In this document: in pieces, positions 38,035 to 46,797 of the stretch
How positions within the stretch are numbered: position 1 is the first letter of the stretch
How the letters are laid out: every line of letters starts with the position of its first letter
NCBI GenBank assembly: GCA_021286855.1
Contig: JAJTBO010000011.1
Coordinates: 1-64,000, forward strand
Direction of reading: 5' to 3'
Length of the DNA stretch: 64,000 bases
Source of the DNA: Hyphomicrobiales bacterium
GTDB taxonomy: Bacteria > Pseudomonadota > Alphaproteobacteria > Rhizobiales > Ancalomicrobiaceae
The notes under the pieces: generated by a model
Seen by the model: only the letters and a program-made list of their open reading frames with translations
Databases searched by the model: none
Told to the model about the DNA's origin: nothing
Made by a program: the position numbers and the translations under genes

Positions 38035-38439
38035 ATGCCTGCCTTGTTTTCCGACGACTGGATGGTCGATTTCGGCAACGCCTGGAACGACGAAGGCGAA
38101 CTCGGCGACGCGCTCGCCAAGATCGGTTTCAACTCGGTGATCGGTTACGGCTTCGACGGCGAAGAAAGTCCGCGCGGCTACATCAAGGTCGAGAACGGCT
38201 ACGTCACCGCCGCCGGCGCCTTCGCCGGCGAGGCGCTCAACTGGGATCTGCGCGCCTCTTCGGCCGATTGGGAAAAGTGGTGCAAGAGCGGCATCGGGAT
38301 GATGGCGCTCGGCCTCGCCTACACCACCGGCAAACTGAAATTCAAAGTCGGCGACTACGGCGCGATGATCAAGAACCCCGCCATGGCCGGCCCCTTCATC
38401 AAGAGCTTCTCGGTGATGGGAACCGTGCCGCGCGCCTGA
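38035..38439 (+). CDS. SCP2-like sterol-carrier-fold protein
   Basis: A 134-residue protein. The C-terminal pattern (YTTGKLKFKVGDYGAMIKNPAMAGPFIKSF) resembles the SCP2 fold, a hydrophobic-ligand binding domain. One Cys is present (KWCKSGIG). GGGGGA lies 6 bases before the ATG. It follows dsrE by 62 bases. SCP2-type proteins bind lipids; the ligand here could be hydrophobic sulfur or a lipid, which is not known. Confidence 0.6.
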   Translation: MPALFSDDWMVDFGNAWNDEGELGDALAKIGFNSVIGYGFDGEESPRGYIKVENGYVTAAGAFAGEALNWDLRASSADWEKWCKSGIGMMALGLAYTTGKLKFKVGDYGAMIKNPAMAGPFIKSFSVMGTVPRA

Positions 38440-38473
38440 ATTCGAGGTCCGATCGGTCGGGGGTTCGATCGTC

Positions 38474-39730
38474 ATGCTGTCCAAACTTCTGAACTTCGTC
38501 GGCTTTCTGGCCGCCGCCCTGATCGGCGGCGCCCTCGTCGCCTGGATCGGGCGCGCGCCCGTTCCACCGGCGGCGGAGGGCGGCCGGCGCGGCGACGTCG
38601 CCGCGCTCGCTCCGCCGGCGGTTCCCACCACCGAGGTCGGACGGATGCCTGCGGCCGCCCGCGTCAAGCTCGGCGGCGTCGTCGAGCCGCACGAGACGGT
38701 GCGCCTGACCGCACAGGCGCCGGGCCGCGTCGTCTTCGTCGCCGCGAAGGAGGGCGATCGTCTCGCCTCCGGTCAGGTCGTGGTCGCCCTCGACGACGAC
38801 GCGCTCGCCCCCGAGTACCGCGCCGCCTGGGCCGGCCTCGCCGGCGACATGGCCGCCACCGAGAACGCCCGCACCCAGCTCTACCATACGCTCTACGGAC
38901 AGCGCACCGCCCCGATGGGCGGCCCGGCGATGGACGCCTACGAACGGATGTTCACGCCCTTCTACAACATGGCGCAGGGCGTCTTCGGCAACATGTTCCC
39001 CGGCCTCGGCGGCGGCAATCAGCCGATGATGACGCAGAGCCAGGCGCAGCGTTCCTGGCCGGCGTTGAACAACGCCCGCGCCGATTGGGAGGCGCGCATG
39101 GCCGGTCTCGTCGCGGCGCAGTCGCGGCTCGACGGGCTCGACCAGCGCCTGCGCGACCGTCGCGCGGTCGCCCCGACCGGCGGCGTCCTGCTCGCCCGGC
39201 ACGTCCGCGTCGGCGACGTCGTCCAGCCCGGTCAGCCGCTCGCCGACGTCGCCGACGTCGACCGGTTGGAAGTCCGCCTGGATGTGCCGACCAATCTCGT
39301 CGGCGCGCTCTCGGTCGGCGATCAGGTGCCGATCACGCTGGGGTCGACCAATCTCTGGGCGCCGATCGGTCAGATCTACCCGACCGCCGATCCGGCCCAG
39401 CGCACCGTCACCGTCAAGCTGTCGTTGCCGCAGGGCGCGCCCGCCGCGTCCGGCATGTACGCCGTCGCCTGGCTCGCCCAGGCCAAGGCGGCGAGCCCGT
39501 CGGCCGACGCCCCGGCGGTTCCGACCTCGGCGATCGCCCGGCGCGGCAGCCAGCCGATGGTCTTCGTGATCGACGGCCGCGGCCGGGTCGACATGCGCAT
39601 CGTCCGGCTCGGCGACGTCGTCGGCGACCGTGTCGCGGTGCTGTCCGGCCTCACGGTCGGCGAGCGCGTCGTCTCCGAGCCCGCCCCTGACCTCCAGGCC
39701 GGCGACACGCTCTTCGCCGCGCGGCCGTGA
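38474..39730 (+). CDS. RND efflux periplasmic adaptor (HlyD/MFP family)
   Basis: A 418-residue adaptor with an N-terminal hydrophobic anchor (LLNFVGFLAAALIGGALVAWI). The biotinyl-lipoyl-like hairpin is VVEPHETVRLTAQAPGRVVFV and its second half is RAVAPTGGVLLARHVRVGDVVQPGQPL. Between them is an unusual Phe/Met-rich insertion (MFTPFYNMAQGVFGNMFPGLGGG) in the alpha-hairpin region. It is 10 bases before the pump gene. No TolC-like outer channel gene is nearby. Confidence 0.9.
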   Translation: MLSKLLNFVGFLAAALIGGALVAWIGRAPVPPAAEGGRRGDVAALAPPAVPTTEVGRMPAAARVKLGGVVEPHETVRLTAQAPGRVVFVAAKEGDRLASGQVVVALDDDALAPEYRAAWAGLAGDMAATENARTQLYHTLYGQRTAPMGGPAMDAYERMFTPFYNMAQGVFGNMFPGLGGGNQPMMTQSQAQRSWPALNNARADWEARMAGLVAAQSRLDGLDQRLRDRRAVAPTGGVLLARHVRVGDVVQPGQPLADVADVDRLEVRLDVPTNLVGALSVGDQVPITLGSTNLWAPIGQIYPTADPAQRTVTVKLSLPQGAPAASGMYAVAWLAQAKAASPSADAPAVPTSAIARRGSQPMVFVIDGRGRVDMRIVRLGDVVGDRVAVLSGLTVGERVVSEPAPDLQAGDTLFAARP

Positions 39731-39740
39731 GGAGGGCGCC

Positions 39741-42700
39741 ATGTCGCATCCCGCCCCCACCACGCCCTCCCCGCGCCCGACGCACGGCGTCGGCCTCGCT
39801 GGCCGCACCGCCCGGGCCTTCATCGAAAGCCCGCTGACGCCGCTCCTGCTGATCGCCTTCTTCCTGATCGGCACGCTCGGCATGCTGGTCACGCCGCGCG
39901 AAGAGGATCCGCAGATCTCGGTGCCGATGGTCGACGTCTTCGTCGCCTTTCCCGGCGCGACGTCGTCCGAAGTGGCGAACCTGATCTCCGAGCCCTTGGA
40001 ACGGCTGATGTCGGAGCTCTCGGGCGTCAAGCACGTCTACTCGATGTCCCGTGAGGGGATGTCGATGGTGACGGTGCGCTTCGACGTCGGCGAGCAGATG
40101 GAGCCGTCGCTCGTCAAGCTCTACGACAAGCTCTATTCCCACATGGACCTGATCCCCAAGGGCGTGATGCCGCCCCTGGTCAAGCCGAAGTCGATCGACG
40201 ACGTGCCGGTCGTCACCGTGACGCTCTCCTCCGCGTCGCTCGATCTCGTCCAGCTGCGCAAGCTCGGCCTCGACGTCGCCCAGCGCTTCAAGTCGCTGCC
40301 CGACACCGGCCAGAGCTTCGTCGTCGGCGGCAGCCCGGAACAGGTCCGCATCGAGATCGATCCGTCGCGGCTCGCCACCCACGGCCTGACCCTGTCGCAG
40401 GTCGCCAAGGTCGTCTCCGCCGCCAATCAGCGGATGCCGGCCGGCGACGTCGTCTCGGGATCGCGTTGGTACGACGTCTACACCGGCGATTTTCTGGCGC
40501 ACGGCGGCGACATCGCCGATCTGGTCGTCTCGGTCGTCGGCGGCAAGCCGATCTTCCTGCGCGACGTCGCCACCATCCAACAGGGCGAGAGTGAGACGAA
40601 GACCATCGTCGACGACAACGTCCGGCGCGACGACGGCTCCTTCGTCACCCGTCCGGCCGTGACGGTCGCGGTCGCCAAGAAGCGTGGCACCAACGGCGTC
40701 GACGTCGCCGAACGGCTCAACGCCGAACTCGCGGCGATGCGCGGGAAGCTCATTCCGAGCGAAGTCTCCGTGACGGTGTCGCGCGACTATGGCGCGACCG
40801 CCCACGACAAGGTCTCGCATCTGATCTTCAAGCTGTTCCTGGTCTCGGCGTTGGTCACCGTGCTCGCCTTCGTGACGATGGGGTCGCGGCCGGCGGTGAT
40901 CGTGTTCGTCACCATTCCCGCCGTGCTGTTGATGTCGCTGGCGGTCGCCTATGTGCTGAAGTTCACGATCAACCGCGTTTCGATGTTCGCGCTGGTCTTC
41001 GCCATCGGCATCCTGGTCGACGACGCGATCGTGGTGGTCGAGAACATCTATCGCCGCTGGCTCGCCTCGCGAGAGACCTCCGACGAGACCACGGTCGACG
41101 CGGTCGACGAGGTCGGCAATCCGACCATCCTGGCGACCTTCACGGTGGTGGCGGCGCTGCTGCCGATGGGCTTCGTCTCCGACATGATGGGCCCCTACAT
41201 GCTGCCCATCCCGGTGTTGTCGTCGGCGGCGATGATCTTCTCGCTGATCGCCGCCTTCGTCTTCGTGCCGTGGCTCGCGGCGCGCGTGAAGCCGAAGATG
41301 GCGGCGCTGGAGAAGGCGGCGGCGCGCGAGCATCGCCAGTCCGAGGCGATCGCCAGATGGTACGGCGGTCTGATCGACCCGATCATGGACTCGCGACTGC
41401 TCGGCCTGATCACGCTGGCGCTGATCGTCTTGTCGATGCTCGCCGCGGTGGCGCTGTTCGTCATCGAGGCGGTGCCGTTCAAGATGCTGCCTTACGACAA
41501 CAAGTCGGAGCTGCAGGTCGTCGTCGACATGCCGGAGGGGACCGACCTCTTCGTCACCGCCAATCTCGCCCGCAAGCTCGGCGCGGAGCTCCAGAAGATC
41601 CCGGAGGTCGAGGCCTTTCAGACCTATGTCGGGACCGCCTCGCCGTTCAACTTCAACGGCCTCGTCCGCCACTATTATCTGCGCTCGCAGCCCTGGCAGG
41701 GCGACCTCGCCGTCCAGCTTCTCGACAAGGAGAAGCGGGCGCGGTCGAGCCACGAGATCGCGACCGAGGTGCGCGAGACGCTGACGCCGATCGCCGCCCG
41801 GCTCGGCGCGCGTCTGACCATCGCCGAAGCGCCGCCGGGCCCGCCGGTGCTCGCGCCGGTCGTCGTCGAGCTCTACGGGCCGACGCCCGAGATCCGCCGC
41901 AAGGTCGCCTCCGACGTGATGGCGATCCTGAAGAAGACGCCGACCATCGCCGACGTGAACACCTATCTGGAAGCCCCGCACGACGTCGTGCAGTTCGAGG
42001 TCGATCGGATGAAGGCGGGCCTGTGGGGCGTCGCCGTGGAGGACGTCAACCGCGAACTGAAGATGGCGACCGGCGGCTTCGAGGTCGGCCCGCTCGCCGG
42101 CGGCGCGGATCTGGAACAGACGATGATCGTACTGCAGGCGCCGCTCGCGACCCGCGTCAATCTCGGCAACCTCTCGGTCCTGCCGATCCGCAGCCAGTCC
42201 GGCGCCTCGGTGCCGCTCGGCGAGCTCGGCCGCTTCGTGCCGCGCGCCGTCACCCCGCCGATCTGGCACAAGGACCTGAGGCCGCTCGAATACGTCACCG
42301 CCGATGTCGTCGGCAAACTCGGCGCGCCGCTCTACGGCATGCTCGCCGTCGACGCGGCCCTGAAGGACTACGTCACCCCCGACGGACGGAAGATCTCCGG
42401 CTCCTATTTCGGACGTCCCGCCGACACCAACGTCTCCGGCTTCAAGTGGGACGGCGAATGGGAGGTCACCTACGTCACCTTCCGCGACATGGGCATCGCC
42501 TTCGGCGCGGCGCTGGTGCTGATCTACATCCTGGTCGTCGCCGAATTCCGGTCGTTCCTGCTGCCGCTCGTGGTGATGGCGCCGATTCCGCTCACGCTGA
42601 TCGGCATCGTGCCCGGGCACTGGCTGCTCGGCGCGGACTTCACCGCCACCTCGATGATCGGCTTCATCGCGCTCGCCGGCATCATCGTGCGCAATTCGAT

Positions 42701-43718
42701 CCTGTTGGTCGAGTTCGCCCGGGCCAAGGTCGACGAGGGCTGGAGCGTTCGCGACGCCATCGTCACCGCCGGCCGGGTCCGGCTGCGGCCGATCCTGATC
42801 ACCGCGTTGGCGCTGGTGATCGGCTCGATGGTGCTCTTGTCCGACCCGATCTTCCAGGGCATGGCGGTGTCGCTGCTGTTCGGCTCGCTGGTCGCGACCT
42901 TCTTGACGCTGGTCGTCATCCCGCTCGGGTGCCTGTCTTCCAGCGCCTATTTCCGGGCGCGCGGCGGCCACGGCCCACGCGACGACGGCCCGGCCGGCCC
43001 GTCCGGCCCGACGCCGCCGCCGCCCGCGCCGCCAGCGTCCGACGCCGCGCCGGTTTCGACCGCGGGTCGCCCGCCGAAGCTCGCCCGTCGCGACGACGGC
43101 GCGCCGTCGAGCCCGCCGGCCTCGGCCGGATCCGGGGCGGAAGCGCCGGTGACCGGTCCGGGACGTCCGGCCAAGCTCGTTCGTCGGGCCGAGGAGCCGG
43201 CCGCCGAGGCCCCTACGCCGGCTCCGACGCTCGCGCCGGCCCCGACCGCCGAGCCGACGCCGGCTGCGCCGGGGCGTCCGGCTCGTCTCGCCCGCAAGGT
43301 CGAACCGGAGGCGGAACCGGCGCCGGCTCCCGTCGAACCGCCGGCTCCGACCGTGCCGGCGGAACCGACGCCGCCGGCCGCGGCCAGTCGCCCGCCGCGG
43401 CTCGAGCGCCGCGCCGCGCCCGCGGAGACCCCGGACGCGCCCTCCGTCGCGACGGGCGCCGCGCCGGCGCGACCGGTTCGCCTCGCCCGCCGCAGCGCGC
43501 CGGCCACGGCGGACATCGAACCGCCCTCGCCCCCGCCGGCTCCGGCCGCCCCGACGGAACCCGCGCCGGCCCCGGCCGAGCCGAAGTCGCCGGCCCGCAA
43601 ACCGCGCGCCCGCGCCGCCTCCCCGGCGGCTCCGGCTCAGTCCCGCGCCCGCAAGACGCCCGCGCCGCGCGGCATTCGGCTGCGCAACGATGAAACGCCC
43701 GAAGGGAGCGCCCGATGA
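39741..43718 (+). CDS. RND efflux pump (AcrB/HAE1-type) with a 250-residue repetitive C-terminal tail
   Basis: A 1325-residue pump. Residues 1 to about 1070 follow the HAE1 family, with two sets of six transmembrane segments and the central VFAIGILVDDAIVVVENIYRRW (proton-relay Asp pair). The tail of about 250 residues beyond the last membrane segment is Pro/Ala-rich and is predicted to be cytoplasmic. It carries at least five copies of a [GSA]RPx[KR]LxR[RK] motif, for example GRPPKLARR, GRPAKLVRR and GRPARLARK. Family members are usually about 1040 residues, so this tail is unusual. The substrate is unknown. Confidence 0.88.
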   Translation: MSHPAPTTPSPRPTHGVGLAGRTARAFIESPLTPLLLIAFFLIGTLGMLVTPREEDPQISVPMVDVFVAFPGATSSEVANLISEPLERLMSELSGVKHVYSMSREGMSMVTVRFDVGEQMEPSLVKLYDKLYSHMDLIPKGVMPPLVKPKSIDDVPVVTVTLSSASLDLVQLRKLGLDVAQRFKSLPDTGQSFVVGGSPEQVRIEIDPSRLATHGLTLSQVAKVVSAANQRMPAGDVVSGSRWYDVYTGDFLAHGGDIADLVVSVVGGKPIFLRDVATIQQGESETKTIVDDNVRRDDGSFVTRPAVTVAVAKKRGTNGVDVAERLNAELAAMRGKLIPSEVSVTVSRDYGATAHDKVSHLIFKLFLVSALVTVLAFVTMGSRPAVIVFVTIPAVLLMSLAVAYVLKFTINRVSMFALVFAIGILVDDAIVVVENIYRRWLASRETSDETTVDAVDEVGNPTILATFTVVAALLPMGFVSDMMGPYMLPIPVLSSAAMIFSLIAAFVFVPWLAARVKPKMAALEKAAAREHRQSEAIARWYGGLIDPIMDSRLLGLITLALIVLSMLAAVALFVIEAVPFKMLPYDNKSELQVVVDMPEGTDLFVTANLARKLGAELQKIPEVEAFQTYVGTASPFNFNGLVRHYYLRSQPWQGDLAVQLLDKEKRARSSHEIATEVRETLTPIAARLGARLTIAEAPPGPPVLAPVVVELYGPTPEIRRKVASDVMAILKKTPTIADVNTYLEAPHDVVQFEVDRMKAGLWGVAVEDVNRELKMATGGFEVGPLAGGADLEQTMIVLQAPLATRVNLGNLSVLPIRSQSGASVPLGELGRFVPRAVTPPIWHKDLRPLEYVTADVVGKLGAPLYGMLAVDAALKDYVTPDGRKISGSYFGRPADTNVSGFKWDGEWEVTYVTFRDMGIAFGAALVLIYILVVAEFRSFLLPLVVMAPIPLTLIGIVPGHWLLGADFTATSMIGFIALAGIIVRNSILLVEFARAKVDEGWSVRDAIVTAGRVRLRPILITALALVIGSMVLLSDPIFQGMAVSLLFGSLVATFLTLVVIPLGCLSSSAYFRARGGHGPRDDGPAGPSGPTPPPPAPPASDAAPVSTAGRPPKLARRDDGAPSSPPASAGSGAEAPVTGPGRPAKLVRRAEEPAAEAPTPAPTLAPAPTAEPTPAAPGRPARLARKVEPEAEPAPAPVEPPAPTVPAEPTPPAAASRPPRLERRAAPAETPDAPSVATGAAPARPVRLARRSAPATADIEPPSPPPAPAAPTEPAPAPAEPKSPARKPRARAASPAAPAQSRARKTPAPRGIRLRNDETPEGSAR

Positions 43719-44293
43719 GAGCCGCGACGATTCTTCTCCTCGCCTTCGCCGCGACGGCGTCGCAACCGGCCTTCGCCGCGACCTGGAGCGAGCTTTCCGC
43801 CGGCGCGCCCGCGGTTCGTCCGGTCGCCTGGGATCCACGCAGCGCGACGCCGACCAACGGTTGCCCGCCCTGCGGCCCGGCCGCGTCCGGTCCCGTCTAC
43901 GGCGCGCCGCCGGCCGTCGCTTCGCCCTACGGCGCGACGCCCTTCGGGGGCGCGATGTCGGGAGCGCCGGGCGGCCCGGGTTGGCCGGGGACGAACGGCT
44001 GGGGCGGTCCGCCGTCGCTGCCCTACGACGCGCCCGGCGTCGCGGCGCTGCCGCCGGGCTGGTCGACGCCGCCGGAAGCGCTTCTGCCGATGCGCGACGG
44101 CAATCTGCCGAACGGCGCGGTCCAGCTGTGGAGCTTCGGTCAGATCAACAATTCGACGGACCCCTACAACCCGTGGGGTCTGAGTACGCCTTTCATGTTC
44201 GTGCCCTGGTCGACGCCGCTGTCCGGCTGGACCAATGCGCAGACATGGAACTGGTGGCGCACGCGTTCCGGCGTGCGTTCACCCGCCTGGTAG
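43715..44293 (+). CDS. Secreted Gly/Pro/Trp-rich protein, sulfur-globule-protein-like (1)
   Basis: A 192-residue protein with a signal peptide (ILLLAFAATASQPAFA). The mature part is rich in Gly, Pro, Ala and Trp, with a CPPC pair near residue 50. The C-terminal third (PYNPWGLSTPFMFVPWSTPLSGWTNA region) is rich in aromatic residues. Its start overlaps the pump stop by four bases, so it is coupled. The sulfur-globule link is by composition and context, not by proven homology. Confidence 0.6.
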   Translation: MRAATILLLAFAATASQPAFAATWSELSAGAPAVRPVAWDPRSATPTNGCPPCGPAASGPVYGAPPAVASPYGATPFGGAMSGAPGGPGWPGTNGWGGPPSLPYDAPGVAALPPGWSTPPEALLPMRDGNLPNGAVQLWSFGQINNSTDPYNPWGLSTPFMFVPWSTPLSGWTNAQTWNWWRTRSGVRSPAW

Positions 44294-44340
44294 GTCGCGG
44301 TGCGACCCACCGTTTCGGGAGGCCTGAGAGGAAAGAACCC

Positions 44341-44844
44341 ATGCGCACCATCAAGACACTCGCTCTCGCATTGCTTCTCGGCGGAACGGCCGGCGCGGCC
44401 CTCGCCGCGGAGACCCCCGCCGCACCGCCGGCCGGCCCCTACGGCCAGCCGGCCGCGCCCGCCGTGCAGGCCCCGCCGCCGCCGATGCCCGGCTATTGGG
44501 GCGCGCCGCCGCCATGGGCTCAGCCTGCGCCGCCCGCTCCGGCCGGCGACGCCAAGGCCGCTCCCGCCCAGCCGCAGGCCTGGGCTCCGCCGCCGCCGCC
44601 GCCCTATTACGGCGGGTATCCCGGCTACGGCCCGGGTTACGGCGGCTATGGCCCCTACGGCGGCTACGGCCCCTATGGCGGCTACCCCTACTACGGCCGC
44701 GGCTACGGCAACGGCTACGGGTCGGGCACCGGCAACATGCGCGGCAACTTCTCCTTCGGCGGCGACGCCAACACCTCGGGCAACGGCTGGGGCGCGCCCG
44801 GCTGGGGCGGTCCGGGTTGGGGCGGCCCCGGCTGGGGTTGGTGA
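44341..44844 (+). CDS. Secreted Gly/Tyr/Pro-rich protein, sulfur-globule-protein-like (2)
   Basis: A 167-residue protein with a leader (LALALLLGGTAGAALAAE). A Pro/Ala-rich first half is followed by repeats of the type GYGPYGGYG, then a GNFSFGGDAN segment and a GWGGPGWGG end. Such Gly/Tyr/Trp/Asn-rich repeats are seen in the structural proteins that coat periplasmic sulfur globules in purple sulfur bacteria. No enzymatic motif is present. It probably shares the operon with its neighbours. Confidence 0.6.
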   Translation: MRTIKTLALALLLGGTAGAALAAETPAAPPAGPYGQPAAPAVQAPPPPMPGYWGAPPPWAQPAPPAPAGDAKAAPAQPQAWAPPPPPPYYGGYPGYGPGYGGYGPYGGYGPYGGYPYYGRGYGNGYGSGTGNMRGNFSFGGDANTSGNGWGAPGWGGPGWGGPGWGW

Positions 44845-44964
44845 TCTCGGACGAACGGGCGGGCGCGTCGGCGTCCGCCCGGTTCCGCGAACCCGTCTGA
44901 AACGCGTCGGCGTCGCGACCCCGCGGGTCGCCGACGACGGTCGCGGACACGAGGAGACGACGAC

Positions 44965-45348
44965 ATGAAGGGCATCGGCAGACTGTTGGCGGGCGCGGTC
45001 CTCGCGGCCGCGCTTCTCGCCCCGGCCTCGGCCTCGGCGCAATGGTGGGGCGGATCGCCCTGGGGCGGCGGCCCGATGGGCGGCGGCCCCTGGGGCGCGC
45101 CCGGATGGGGCGGCTATCCGGGTCTGGGCTATCCCGGCCTCGGCTTCTCGCCGTGGGGCTCCGGCCTCGGGCGCTCCAACTTCAATTTCTCCACCGACAT
45201 GTCGGGCTGGGGCAACGGTCTCGGCAACGGCTGGGGCTCGCCCTGGGGCGGCGGCCCGTGGGGCGGATCGCCCTGGGGCGGGACCCCGTGGGGCGGCGGT
45301 CCCTGGGGCGGAAGCCCCTGGGGCGGTGGTCCCTGGCGCGGTTGGTGA
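44965..45348 (+). CDS. Secreted Gly/Trp-rich protein, sulfur-globule-protein-like (3)
   Basis: A 127-residue protein with a leader (LLAGAVLAAALLAPASASA) and a mature part made almost only of PWGG-type repeats. A short FNFSTDMSGWGNG segment resembles the GNFSFGG part of protein 2. GAGGAG lies 8 bases before the ATG. Shadow frames here are also long because of the Gly codons, but the leader and the ribosome site support this frame. Confidence 0.6.
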   Translation: MKGIGRLLAGAVLAAALLAPASASAQWWGGSPWGGGPMGGGPWGAPGWGGYPGLGYPGLGFSPWGSGLGRSNFNFSTDMSGWGNGLGNGWGSPWGGGPWGGSPWGGTPWGGGPWGGSPWGGGPWRGW

Positions 45349-45421
45349 GATCGCCCCCGCGGCGGCGACCGGCCTCGGCCGGCTCGTCGCCGCCGTCGCC
45401 TTCGAAAGACGAGGTCAAACG

Positions 45422-46051
45422 ATGCTCGCACGTCTCTTCACGCGCCTGTTCTGGGCCGCCGTCTTCTTCGCCCTCGGCGTCTGGGCCTCGCCCCGACTGC
45501 CGGGTCTGAACGGGATCCTCGATCGAAGCTTCGCCGAGGCGAAGACCCGCGCCGTGGCGCTGTGGGAATGGTCGGAGGACAATCTGACGCCCGGCGGGCG
45601 CCTGCGCGTCGCCGCGCCGGCGCCTTCCGCGTCGAGCGCTCCGCCGCCGTCGCCGCCCGCGCCGGTTCGGGTCGAAAAGCCGGTCGCAGCAGCGCCCGTC
45701 GCGCCGCCGCCGCCGACGACGCCGAAGCCGACCGCGGCCGCCGAGACCGCCTCGGTCGAGGCCGCTCGCGCCGCCGCCGCGCGGGGCGACGTCGCGGGCG
45801 CGGTCCGCGTCTACGAGGCGGTGCTGGTCGACCGACCGAACGACGCCGCCGCCGCCGGCGAACTCGGCAACGTGCTCTGGTCGAACGGCCGCACCAAGGA
45901 CGCCGCCGCCGCCTATCATCGCGCCGCGCTGGCGCTCATCGCCGGCGGACGCGCGGCGGAGGCGCGGGCGCTCGTCGATCCGGTCAGGCGCGGCGATCCG
46001 AGCCTCGCCGACGACCTCGAGCGGAGGCTCGCCCGAGCGGGGACGCCATGA
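45422..46051 (+). CDS. Membrane-anchored TPR-like protein
   Basis: A 209-residue protein with an N-terminal membrane anchor (LFWAAVFFALGVWA), a Pro/Ala-rich linker at about 65-115 and a C-terminal region with TPR-like helical repeats (EAARAAAARGDVAGAVRVYEAVL, ELGNVLWSNGRTKDAAAAY). TPRs bind partner proteins. Its stop overlaps the start of the ParA-like gene by four bases. The domain call is based on the helix pattern only. Confidence 0.65.
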   Translation: MLARLFTRLFWAAVFFALGVWASPRLPGLNGILDRSFAEAKTRAVALWEWSEDNLTPGGRLRVAAPAPSASSAPPPSPPAPVRVEKPVAAAPVAPPPPTTPKPTAAAETASVEAARAAAARGDVAGAVRVYEAVLVDRPNDAAAAGELGNVLWSNGRTKDAAAAYHRAALALIAGGRAAEARALVDPVRRGDPSLADDLERRLARAGTP

Positions 46052-46797
46052 GCAAGGCGAAGTCCGCCAAGGGGGCGAAGAAACGTCGGAAGACGACCGT
46101 CGCGCTGCCCGCCGACGGCCGTTTCCTCGTCGTCGCCAATCTCAAGGGCGGCTCGGGCAAGAGCACGCTCGCCTTCAATCTGGCGGTGTTCCTCGCCGGC
46201 CGCGGCGTGTCTCTCCGCCTGATCGATCTCGATCCGCAGAAGACCCTGACCGATCTCGTCGCGGTGCGCGAGGAGCTCGACCTCGTCCCCGGCCTGCCGC
46301 GTCCCGAGCCGGCGCTGCGGCCGAGCGACGACGCCGCGGCGTGGACCGTGGTCGACGTCGGCGCGGCCGACCGCGACGGCATGATGGCGGCGATCGGACG
46401 AGCCGATCTGGTCCTGGTGCCGGTGCTGCCGGGTCAGGCCGACGTCTGGGCGACCGAACGCCATCTCGTCGCGGTCGATGCGGTCAGGCCGGACCATTGC
46501 GCCGTCCGTCTGGTCCTCAATCGGGCCGATCCGGGCGAGACGACGCGCGAGACCCGCGAGGCGATCGAGGCGCTCGGCGAACTCGCCCGCCGCCGTCGCG
46601 CCGCCGCGGTTCTGCCGACCCGCCTGTCGCGCCGCATCGCCTTCTGCCGCTCGCTCTCCGAGGGCTGCGCGATCTTCGAACTCGACGCCAAGTCGAAGGC
46701 GACCGCAGAATTCGAGGCGCTGACCGCGGCGATCTTCGCCGACCCTGCGATCTCAGCCGCTCGCCCGACCCGCCCGCTCGCCGAGGCCCGCCGATGA
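46048..46797 (+). CDS. ParA/MinD-family P-loop ATPase
   Basis: A 249-residue protein with the deviant Walker A KGGSGKST at residues 33-40, which marks ParA/MinD ATPases, and a second motif in DLDPQKT. It has a basic N-terminus (MSKAKSAKGAKKRRKK-like), able to bind DNA non-specifically. Such ATPases position plasmids, chromosome loci, flagella, carboxysomes or other cargo. There is no ParB or plasmid origin beside it, and it is joined by four-base overlaps to both neighbours, so cargo of that cluster is likely. Confidence 0.85.
   Translation: MSKAKSAKGAKKRRKTTVALPADGRFLVVANLKGGSGKSTLAFNLAVFLAGRGVSLRLIDLDPQKTLTDLVAVREELDLVPGLPRPEPALRPSDDAAAWTVVDVGAADRDGMMAAIGRADLVLVPVLPGQADVWATERHLVAVDAVRPDHCAVRLVLNRADPGETTRETREAIEALGELARRRRAAAVLPTRLSRRIAFCRSLSEGCAIFELDAKSKATAEFEALTAAIFADPAISAARPTRPLAEARR

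Noticed and set aside
39651-43838. 1395-codon open frame opposite the RND pump
   Set aside because: The translation is low-complexity Asp/His/Arg and has no family pattern. The plus-strand pump explains the open frame.
45042-45509. Plus-strand frame overlapping the third Gly/Trp-rich gene
   Set aside because: It has no leader or ribosome site, and its Gly/Arg text is the alternative reading of the PWGG repeats.
46048-46797. Plasmid partition ParA
   Set aside because: No parB, parS-like repeats or replication gene is nearby, and the gene is coupled to membrane and secreted-protein genes.
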